From NCBI GenBank assembly GCA_036524155.1, contig DATDCV010000505.1, positions 1 to 10,374 of the forward strand: a stretch of 10,374 nt of DNA, given 5' to 3'. Under the pieces are notes generated by a model. That model ran no database searches. It was not told where the DNA came from and was given only the letters and a program-made list of their open reading frames with translations. Source of the stretch: DATDCV01 sp036524155 (GTDB lineage Bacteria > Verrucomicrobiota > Verrucomicrobiia > Limisphaerales > UBA8199). Positions 5,168 through 10,374 of this stretch are shown in pieces. How positions within the stretch are numbered: the first letter of the stretch is position 1; the number at the start of each line of letters is the position of its first letter. Made by a program: the position numbers and the translations under genes.

Positions 5168-5196
5168 ATTGTAAGGAATCCCGTAAGGAAAGTCAA
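5168..5196 (-). promoter_or_regulatory. Integrase promoter with direct repeats in its spacer
   Basis: On the minus strand, -35 TTGACT (5196-5191) and -10 TACAAT (5173-5168) are 17 bp apart, a strong sigma70-type match. Transcription should start near 5161, leaving about 5 nt before the integrase ATG. The spacer holds two identical 8-bp words (GTAAGGAA on the plus strand at 5171-5178 and 5183-5190). Confidence 0.65.
5171..5190. repeat. Direct repeat GTAAGGAA x2, 12-bp period
   Basis: Two identical 8-bp copies begin 12 bp apart (5171-5178 and 5183-5190), inside the integrase promoter and 34 bp from the tRNA 3' end. Short direct repeats in this position are typical of arm-type integrase or excisionase binding sites. 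Binding there would also block the promoter, giving self-repression. That role is inferred from position only. Confidence 0.5.
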
Positions 5197-5223
5197 ATAC
5201 CTCTTTTTTACCCCTGATTTTAC

Positions 5224-5262
5224 TGGCGACCCTAACGGGAATCGAACCCGTGCTACCACCGT
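5224..5262. other. Probable attachment site in the 3' half of tRNA-Glu
   Basis: Elements of this kind cross over in the T arm or anticodon arm of a tRNA and carry a copy of the tRNA 3' end that restores it. The integrase sits next to this end and core genes lie on the other side. The repeated core cannot be delimited here because the second copy is not in the window; the span given is the T arm and 3' part only. Confidence 0.5.
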
Positions 5263-5298
5263 GAAAGGGTGGTGTCCTAACCGCTAGACCATAGGGTC
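5224..5298 (-). tRNA. tRNA-Glu (anticodon UUC)
   Basis: It decodes GAA and GAG. The 75-nt gene folds as a full cloverleaf: acceptor stem GACCCTA/TAGGGTC, D arm with GTCT/GGAC, anticodon stem CCACC/GGTGG around CTTTCAC (anticodon TTC), T arm ACGGG/CCCGT around TTCGATT, discriminator G, and an encoded CCA. All stems pair, so the gene survives integration of the element at its 3' end. It is read towards the element, and the integrase is the next gene on the same strand. No terminator is visible between them, so tRNA transcripts may run into the integrase gene. Confidence 0.97.
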
Positions 5299-5314
5299 GT
5301 CGGAAAGCGTGGAA

Positions 5315-5342
5315 AATATAGCCTTCCTCGCTGCGTTGTCAC
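5315..5342 (-). promoter_or_regulatory. Likely promoter of tRNA-Glu
   Basis: On the minus strand, -35 GTGACA (5342-5337) and -10 TATATT (5320-5315) are separated by 16 bp and end 16 bp before the first tRNA base. It lies on the chromosomal side, so integration would not have disturbed it. No other good hexamer pair is seen there. Confidence 0.5.
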
Positions 5343-5410
5343 GAGAAAACAGCCCCGCAGTTTCTTCCTCTCCAGCGCCGCGGCAGGAAATCCGGCGAGC
5401 GAGAAGGTCA

Positions 5411-5441
5411 TTGGCGGGAAACTCCCGTGTTGCTTTGCCAA
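5411..5441 (+). promoter_or_regulatory. Possible leader hairpin upstream of ilvE
   Basis: An inner perfect repeat CGGGA-AAC-TCCCG (5415-5427) lies between outer arms TTGGC (5411-5415) and GCCAA (5437-5441), 35 bp before the aminotransferase start. The two hairpins share base 5415 and could be alternatives. No T run follows, so it is not a simple terminator. I found no clear sigma70 promoter or CtsR-type operator for the operon in 5299-5475. Confidence 0.25.
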
Positions 5442-5475
5442 ACCATTTTCGCTTAGGGTGACAAAGCGAACGGGC

Positions 5476-6348
5476 ATGAAAATCTATATCGACGGCAAAT
5501 ACTACGACGAGCGAAGCGCAAAAATCTCCGTTTTCGACCACGGTCTTCTCTATGGGGACGGTATCTTCGAAGGTATTCGGGCCTATGGCGGACGGGTCTT
5601 CCGACTGAAAGAGCACATTGATCGCTTATTCTACTCGGCCAAAGCGATTCTGCTCGAAATTCCGTTGTCGCCCAAACAGATGACCGCGGCGGTTCTGGAA
5701 ACGTGCCGCGCAAACAAGGTGCGGGACGGCTACATTCGGCTCGTGGTGACCCGGGGCGTCGGCACCCTCGGACTGAACCCGAACCGCTGCAAGAATCCCT
5801 CCGTGATCATAATCGCGGGCAAGATCCAGCTTTATCCCGAAGACCTGTATCGCAAAGGCATGGAGATCATCACTGTGCCGACGGTGCGCAACCTTCACAG
5901 TGCGCTTAACCCCGCCATCAAGTCGCTCAATTATCTCAATAACATCCTCGCCAAGATCGAGGCAAACAATGCCGGTTGCGAGGAGGCCATTATGCTCAAT
6001 GCCGAGGGGTTTGTCTCCGAGTGCACGGGGGACAACGTGTTTATCGTGAAGGAAGGGCAGCTTTTCACGCCCCCGTTGTCGGCGGGCGCGCTGTATGGGA
6101 TCACGCGGCGGGTGGTCCTTGAACTCGCCCGCCAGGAGGGCCTGCCGGTGAGCGAGCCCAACCTTACGCGCTATGACCTGTTCAACGCTGATGAGTGCTT
6201 CCTGACCGGCAGCGCGGCCGAGTTGGTGCCGGTGGTGAAGGTTGACGGACGAACCATCGGCACTGGAAAGCCGGGCCCGGTTATCCGCAAGCTCGTCGCC
6301 CAGTACCATGCCTTGACGAAAACGTCCGGCGAGCCGATATACGAGTGA
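5476..6348 (+). CDS. ilvE: Branched-chain amino acid aminotransferase (class IV)
   Basis: This PLP enzyme exchanges amino groups between glutamate and the keto acids of leucine, isoleucine and valine in the cytoplasm. At 290 residues it has family length. Markers are DHGLLYGDGIFEGIRAYGG (21-39), the PLP lysine Lys149 in AIKSLNYLNN, SECTGDNVF with Glu182, the GIT phosphate-binding turn (208-210), and TGSAAEL (245-251) before the VDGR-x-IG-x-GxPGP end. FEGIRAY and SLNYLNN favour a branched-chain enzyme over D-alanine aminotransferase or aminodeoxychorismate lyase, though class IV members can be misassigned. ATG 5476 is chosen because homologues begin MKIYIDGKYY; an in-frame GTG at 5458 adds six residues and is less likely. 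It is the first gene of the operon, with mcsA 12 bp downstream. Confidence 0.9.
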   Translation: MKIYIDGKYYDERSAKISVFDHGLLYGDGIFEGIRAYGGRVFRLKEHIDRLFYSAKAILLEIPLSPKQMTAAVLETCRANKVRDGYIRLVVTRGVGTLGLNPNRCKNPSVIIIAGKIQLYPEDLYRKGMEIITVPTVRNLHSALNPAIKSLNYLNNILAKIEANNAGCEEAIMLNAEGFVSECTGDNVFIVKEGQLFTPPLSAGALYGITRRVVLELARQEGLPVSEPNLTRYDLFNADECFLTGSAAELVPVVKVDGRTIGTGKPGPVIRKLVAQYHALTKTSGEPIYE

Positions 6349-6360
6349 GAGAATCGTTCT

Positions 6361-6870
6361 ATGCTGTGTTGCATCTGCAAGGAAAAAGAGGCCAAAGTGC
6401 ACCTGACTCAGATCGCGGGGGACAAGATGCAAAAAGTCGACCTCTGCGAGGAATGCGCCAAGAACAAGGGCGTCAACGATCCTACCGGATTTTCCCTGGC
6501 AGACCTTTTGTTGGGTCTGGGCGCATCCCAGGAAATCGAGCAAGCCGGGGGAGGTGGGGAGGTCAAGTGCGCTCGCTGCGGCTTTACCCAGGCCGATTTC
6601 AAGAAGGCTGGCCGACTCGGCTGCCCGGAGTGTTACAAGACCTTCGCCGAACCCCTGGAAGCGCTACTAAAAACCATGCACAAGGGCACACGCCATGTGG
6701 GCAAAGTCCCGGAGTCCTTGCGCCAGAACCGTGAATTATCGGATCGACTCCGCTCGTTACAGAAGCGGCTGACCAAAGCAATCGAAGCGGAAGATTTTGA
6801 GGAAGCCGCGATCTTGCGCGACGAGATTAAGCAGACGACCACGCGCCTTAGCAGTCCAAGCGCTTCCTGA
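6361..6870 (+). CDS. mcsA: McsA, zinc-binding activator of the arginine kinase McsB
   Basis: In Bacillus, McsA binds and activates McsB. This 169-residue protein has four Cys pairs: C3/C6 (CCIC), C29/C32 (CEEC), C70/C73 (CARC) and C88/C91 (CPEC), forming two zinc-binding modules. A UVR (UvrB/UvrC-type) helical hairpin at about 133-158 contains the IEAEDFEEAAILRDEI signature. Such UVR motifs mediate protein contacts in UvrB, McsA and ClpC. A Gly-rich linker lies at 63-67 and a low-complexity tail at 163-169. The length is typical. It starts 12 bp after ilvE and ends 3 bp before mcsB, so all three are probably co-transcribed and may be translationally coupled. Confusion with another UVR protein is unlikely given the neighbours. 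Confidence 0.93.
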   Translation: MLCCICKEKEAKVHLTQIAGDKMQKVDLCEECAKNKGVNDPTGFSLADLLLGLGASQEIEQAGGGGEVKCARCGFTQADFKKAGRLGCPECYKTFAEPLEALLKTMHKGTRHVGKVPESLRQNRELSDRLRSLQKRLTKAIEAEDFEEAAILRDEIKQTTTRLSSPSAS

Positions 6871-6873
6871 GCT

Positions 6874-7980
6874 ATGGAGATTCACGAATTCCTCGTCCCG
6901 CCAGCCCAGACGGCCCGGCGAAAAGGCCCGTATGACCGTATTGTGCTGTCCAGCCGGGTGCGGCTAGCCCGTAACCTCAAGGAAGCTTCCTTTCCCGGGT
7001 GGGCGAAGAAAGCTGAACGGGTCCGGATCCTGGAGCTCATCCGGCCCGCGATTCAGTCGCTCCCTGAGATGGCAGAGTCCTTCGCTGATGCGATGGACAA
7101 TCTGTCGCCGCTGGACCGGCAAATACTGGTGGAGCGCCATCTCATCAGCCGCGAGCATGCCGCTAAAAGCGCTGGCAGCGGGTTGGTTTTGAACCGCGAT
7201 GAGACCCTGTGTTTCATGATCAACGAAGAGGATCACATCCGCATGCAAGCCTTAAGGCCCGGACTCCAGCTCCGGCAGGCGTGGACGGCCATTGATCGGG
7301 CTGACTCGGCGCTGGAAAAGAAGCTGGAGTACGCTTTCAGCCCTGAATTGGGATATTTGACCGCATGCCCGACCAATATTGGGACGGGGATCCGGGTCAG
7401 TGCGATGCTGCACCTGCCGGGTCTGGTTCTGGCCGAGCAGATCAACCCCATCATTCAGTCGGTCAACAAGCTTGGCCTTGCCGTCCGTGGGCTCTATGGC
7501 GAGGGGACGGAGGCCCTCGGCAACGTCTTCCAGGTGTCGAATCAAATGACCCTGGGGGAACCCGAAAGCGCAATCGTGGAGCGGCTCGAGAAAGTTCTCG
7601 CCCAAATCATCGAGCACGAGGAAAACGCGCGGGCGAACCTGCTGGAGAAAAAGCCCAAGATGGTTTTCAACCATATTGGCCGCGCTTATGGGATTCTGGC
7701 CAACGCCCACAGCATTTCCTCGAAAGAGACCATGAATTTGTTATCCTTGATGAGGCTCGGGGTGGATGTGGGCGTGTTTCCCGGGGTCGAGCGTTCCCTG
7801 GTCGATGAGCTTTTCATTCTGACGCAGCCCGCCCACTTGCAGAAGCAACATTCGGAGAAACTATCGGCCGAGGAACGCGATCTGCTGCGAGCGGATATGG
7901 TTCGCGAGCAACTCAAGCCCGTCAGCCGGCCGGTCACCCAGGGCTTGCGACCGCCCGCCGCCGGATTGGACAAACAGTAG
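6874..7980 (+). CDS. mcsB: McsB, protein-arginine kinase
   Basis: It phosphorylates arginine residues on damaged or client proteins, which marks them for ClpC-ClpP degradation. It is built on an ATP:guanido phosphotransferase fold. Motifs seen are the ATP-binding SSRVRLARN (26-34), NEEDHIRMQ (117-125) with the catalytic acidic pair Glu118/Glu119, ACPTNIGTGIR with the active-site Cys165 (164-174), and RGLYGEGTEALGN (205-217). The phosphoarginine receptor motif RDxxR is present at R335-D336-L-L-R339, matching the allosteric site known in Bacillus McsB. Its presence argues for a McsB rather than a creatine- or arginine-kinase-type enzyme. The 368-residue length is normal, with a short unconserved tail from about 350. 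It starts 3 bp after mcsA and is followed after 26 bp by clpC. Confidence 0.95.
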   Translation: MEIHEFLVPPAQTARRKGPYDRIVLSSRVRLARNLKEASFPGWAKKAERVRILELIRPAIQSLPEMAESFADAMDNLSPLDRQILVERHLISREHAAKSAGSGLVLNRDETLCFMINEEDHIRMQALRPGLQLRQAWTAIDRADSALEKKLEYAFSPELGYLTACPTNIGTGIRVSAMLHLPGLVLAEQINPIIQSVNKLGLAVRGLYGEGTEALGNVFQVSNQMTLGEPESAIVERLEKVLAQIIEHEENARANLLEKKPKMVFNHIGRAYGILANAHSISSKETMNLLSLMRLGVDVGVFPGVERSLVDELFILTQPAHLQKQHSEKLSAEERDLLRADMVREQLKPVSRPVTQGLRPPAAGLDKQ

Positions 7981-8006
7981 AAGTGATTGCATTTTGAGAG
8001 CGTAGT

Positions 8007-10374
8007 ATGAGCGAAGAAGCGATGAACAATTTCACCCCGCGGGCGCAGCAAGTGCTCGCGCTGGCGCGGAAAGAGGCTGATCGGTTTAACCATAATTTCG
8101 TTGGCACCGAACACCTGTTGCTGGGTCTGATCAAGCTCGGCCAGGGAGTCGCGGTGAATGTCCTTCAGAAACTAGGCCTGGACCTGGAAACCGTCCGCAT
8201 GGAGGTGGAAAAGCAGGTGGGGACCGGCCCGGACCAGAAGATGATCGGCAACATCCCCTATACGCCGCGGGTGAAAAAGGTGCTCGCCCTGGCGAACAAG
8301 GAGGCCCGCGCGCTGAACCATACCTACGTGGGAACCGAGCACATCCTCCTGGGGCTCTTGAGGGAAGGGGACGGCGTGGCGGCCCGCGTGCTCAAGAATC
8401 TGGACGTCGATATCGAGCAGACCCGCCAGGAAATCCTCAAGGAGCTGGATCCGAACTTTGCCGCCCAGGATGAGGCCGGGCCCGCCGGGGAGGCGCCGGA
8501 AAAGCCCGCTCCCGAAAAGAAGGGCGACATTAAGACCCCGGCGCTGAAAGCGTTTGGGCGTGACCTTACCGAGATCGCCAGGAAAGGCGAGATGGACCCG
8601 GTGATCGGCCGCAGGAGCGAGATTGAGCGGGTCATACAGATTCTCTGCCGTCGGACCAAGAACAACCCGGTTCTTTTGGGCGAGGCCGGCGTGGGCAAGA
8701 CCGCCATCGTGGAAGGTCTCGCGCAGGAAATCGCCGCCGGGAATGTCCCCGAGTTGTTACGGGACCGGCGTGTCATCACTCTCGACCTGGCACTGATGGT
8801 GGCCGGCACCAAGTACCGCGGCCAGTTCGAGGAGCGCATCAAGGCCGTCATGGACGAGATCCGCCGCTCGAAGAACATTATTCTTTTCATCGACGAACTG
8901 CACACGATTGTGGGCGCCGGTTCCGCCGAAGGCACGATGGACGCTTCGAACATCATCAAGCCCGCCCTCAGCCGTGGCGAGTTGCAGTGCATCGGCGCGA
9001 CCACTCTGAACGAGTATCGCAAATACATTGAGAAGGACGCCGCCCTGGAGCGACGCTTTCAAGCGGTCAAAGTCGAAGCCCCCTCCGTTGAAGAGGCGAT
9101 CCTGATCCTCAAGGGGTTGAGACCCAAATATGAGGAACACCACAAGGCCGAGTTCACGGACAAAGCCATCGAGGCTTCGGTGAAACTCTCCGACCGTTAT
9201 ATCACGGACCGGTATCTCCCGGATAAAGCCATCGACCTGATGGATGAAGCCGGGTCCCGTGCGCGCATAGGCACCATGACACGGCCGCCGGAGGTGAAAG
9301 TCCTCGAAGGCGATATCGAGGAGATCAAGGGAAAGAAGGAGCGCGCCATCAAAAACCAGGATTTCGAGGGCGCCGCCGCGATGCGCGACAAGGAAAAGCA
9401 GGCAAAGGAAAAGCTTGAATCCGTCCTCAAGGAGTGGCGCACGACTCGGGAAGAGAAGCGGGTGAAAGTCGATGAGGAAGACATTTTGCACGTGGTGTCA
9501 AAGTGGACTGGCATCCCGCTGCAGCGCATGGAGCAGGGCGAGATGGAGCGCCTGATGAAGGTAGAGGCCGAAATGGGGCACGTGGTTATCGGCCAGAAGG
9601 AGGCCGTGTCGGCTCTGTGCAAGGCGTTGCGCCGTTCGCGAGCGGACCTCAAAGATCCCCGGCGGCCCATCGGGACGTTCGCGTTGCTTGGACCGACCGG
9701 TGTGGGCAAAACTCTGTTGGCGAAAACTCTCGCCGAACAATTGTTCGGCGATTCGAAGGCGCTCATCCAGCTCGACATGAGCGAGTATATGGAGAAGTTC
9801 AATGTCTCGCGGCTGATCGGATCGCCACCGGGCTACGTGGGCTACGAGGAAGGCGGGCAGTTGACCGAGCAAGTCCGGCGCAAGCCTTACTCGGTGGTTC
9901 TTTTCGACGAGATCGAGAAGGCGCACCCGGATGTCTGGAACATGCTGTTGCAGATCCTCGAGGAAGGCAAACTCACCGACAACGTCGGCCGCGTTGTCAA
10001 CTTCCGCAACACCATCATCCTGATGACCTCCAACGTCGGTTCCGACACCATCAAGAAGCAGTCCACCCTCGGGTTCTCCCCCATTTCAGACGAGAACAGT
10101 TACGAGAAGATGCGGGACAAAATCCTGGATGAGGCCCGCAAAACCTTCCGGCCCGAATTCCTGAACCGGCTGGACGATATCATTGTCTTCCGCTCACTAA
10201 CCAAGCCGGACCTTATTGAAATTCTCGACCTGGAAATCAGCAAGGTCATGGAGCGTCTGAAAGCGCGCAAAATCGTCCTGCAGCTCGACGAGAAGGCAAA
10301 GGATTTCCTGGTCGGTCGGGGCTACGACCCGCTCTACGGCGCCCGGCCGATGCGACGCGCGGTCGAACGATTCC
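8007..10374 (+). CDS. clpC: ClpC, AAA+ unfoldase of the Clp protease (C-terminus beyond window)
   Basis: A hexameric ATPase that unfolds substrates, including arginine-phosphorylated proteins, and feeds them to ClpP. 789 codons are visible; some tens of residues are missing. Two Clp-N repeats (about 8-70 and 83-145, each with VGTEHxLLGL) precede an acidic/proline linker (150-175). AAA module 1 has Walker A GEAGVGKT (225-232) and Walker B ILFIDE (292-297). A middle region at about 425-485 carries the UVR-like KNQDFEGAAAMRDKE (449-463) that marks ClpC rather than ClpB. AAA module 2 has GPTGVGKT (562-569) and VLFDEIEKAHPDV (631-643). The ClpP-binding loop region falls in the visible part, near 680-695 (STLGFSP). 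ATG 8007 follows a GAGAG site; Met6 (8022) is an alternative that matches many relatives starting MNNFTPRAQQ. Last gene seen of the operon. Confidence 0.96.
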   Translation, partial: MSEEAMNNFTPRAQQVLALARKEADRFNHNFVGTEHLLLGLIKLGQGVAVNVLQKLGLDLETVRMEVEKQVGTGPDQKMIGNIPYTPRVKKVLALANKEARALNHTYVGTEHILLGLLREGDGVAARVLKNLDVDIEQTRQEILKELDPNFAAQDEAGPAGEAPEKPAPEKKGDIKTPALKAFGRDLTEIARKGEMDPVIGRRSEIERVIQILCRRTKNNPVLLGEAGVGKTAIVEGLAQEIAAGNVPELLRDRRVITLDLALMVAGTKYRGQFEERIKAVMDEIRRSKNIILFIDELHTIVGAGSAEGTMDASNIIKPALSRGELQCIGATTLNEYRKYIEKDAALERRFQAVKVEAPSVEEAILILKGLRPKYEEHHKAEFTDKAIEASVKLSDRYITDRYLPDKAIDLMDEAGSRARIGTMTRPPEVKVLEGDIEEIKGKKERAIKNQDFEGAAAMRDKEKQAKEKLESVLKEWRTTREEKRVKVDEEDILHVVSKWTGIPLQRMEQGEMERLMKVEAEMGHVVIGQKEAVSALCKALRRSRADLKDPRRPIGTFALLGPTGVGKTLLAKTLAEQLFGDSKALIQLDMSEYMEKFNVSRLIGSPPGYVGYEEGGQLTEQVRRKPYSVVLFDEIEKAHPDVWNMLLQILEEGKLTDNVGRVVNFRNTIILMTSNVGSDTIKKQSTLGFSPISDENSYEKMRDKILDEARKTFRPEFLNRLDDIIVFRSLTKPDLIEILDLEISKVMERLKARKIVLQLDEKAKDFLVGRGYDPLYGARPMRRAVERF

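Larger units (their letters stand above)
1..5260. mobile_element. Integrated phage-like element, integrase end (left end outside window)
   Basis: A phage-like integrated element abuts the 3' end of tRNA-Glu. A tyrosine integrase starts 67 bp from the tRNA 3' end and is read away from it. Further left are a coiled-coil/zinc-ribbon protein, small paired genes, a tape-measure-like protein, a small basic protein and a probable major capsid C-terminus. To the right of the tRNA all genes are core housekeeping genes. This is the classic layout of a tRNA-targeting integrative element. I found no second copy of the tRNA 3' end further left in the window, so the opposite attachment site must lie upstream of position 1, or has been lost. 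The exact right boundary depends on the crossover point inside the tRNA and is approximate. Base composition does not differ obviously from the host genes, which suggests adaptation to this or a related host. Confidence 0.8.

Noticed and set aside
5044..5259. 71-codon minus frame starting inside tRNA-Glu
   Set aside because: It starts in the T arm of the tRNA and overlaps the integrase start in another phase; such frames through tRNA ends are common artefacts.
5299..5475. CtsR or CIRCE heat-shock operator before the clpC operon
   Set aside because: No GGTCAAA-type tandem heptads and no TTAGCACTC/GAGTGCTAA pair are present; GGTCA at 5406 stands alone.
5626..6543. 305-codon open frame opposite ilvE and mcsA
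   Set aside because: It overlaps two well-supported core genes on the other strand and has no recognisable motif.
8324..9926. Several 140-240-codon open frames opposite clpC
   Set aside because: All lie antisense to conserved ClpC coding sequence and are Ser/Arg-rich shadows.
1..10374. CRISPR array, insertion sequence, toxin-antitoxin or known defence genes
   Set aside because: No regularly spaced repeats, transposase motifs or recognised defence or toxin domains were seen. The paired 67-aa genes were considered as toxin-antitoxin, but they resemble each other rather than a toxin and its antidote.

Overview
The window joins a chromosomal core region on the right (about 5.3-10.4 kb) to the integrase end of an integrated phage-like element on the left (1 to about 5.25 kb). 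The junction is a tRNA-Glu(UUC) gene on the minus strand. The organism is most likely a Verrucomicrobiota (PVC group) bacterium. The evidence is family recognition from memory: the ClpC N-terminus, the gene order aminotransferase-mcsA-mcsB-clpC without ctsR, the absence of obvious Shine-Dalgarno sites at several starts, and an integrase of a type often seen in Verrucomicrobia and Planctomycetes. No database search was possible.

Element side. Position 2-253 is the tail end of a protein that looks like the C-terminus of a phage major capsid protein. A 419-bp G+C-rich stretch with no convincing gene follows, then a small very basic protein (673-918), a 538-aa tape-measure-like protein (931-2547) and a small downstream gene (2552-2749). 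Two 67-aa minus-strand genes (3174-2971 and 2964-2761) are paralogues of each other. They have their own promoter and palindrome (about 3268-3322) and a terminator nested in the end of the converging gene. A 115-aa coiled-coil/zinc-ribbon protein (3447-3794) faces the tyrosine integrase (5156-3840, minus), again with a terminator between them. The integrase is read away from the tRNA and has a good promoter whose spacer holds two direct 8-bp repeats. Between the capsid-like end and the integrase I see no portal, terminase, tail tube, baseplate, fibre or lysis gene. The element is therefore either compact or satellite-like, or a decayed prophage. Its far end lies outside the window.

Core side. 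ilvE (branched-chain aminotransferase), mcsA, mcsB and clpC lie head to tail with gaps of 12, 3 and 26 bp, so they are probably one transcription unit. McsB is the protein-arginine kinase that marks proteins for ClpC-ClpP degradation. McsA is its zinc-binding activator. ClpC is the AAA+ unfoldase, and its last residues run off the window. The key residues needed for this protein quality-control route are present. The usual Firmicutes regulator ctsR is absent from this position, which is occupied by ilvE.

The most unusual sequence signals are the 12-bp palindrome TAAACNNGTTTA, found exactly 3 nt before an ATG at both 931 and 3402 with a one-mismatch copy at a third gene boundary; the paralogous pair of small genes under one operator-like site; and the near-leaderless integrase promoter with direct repeats between its -35 and -10.
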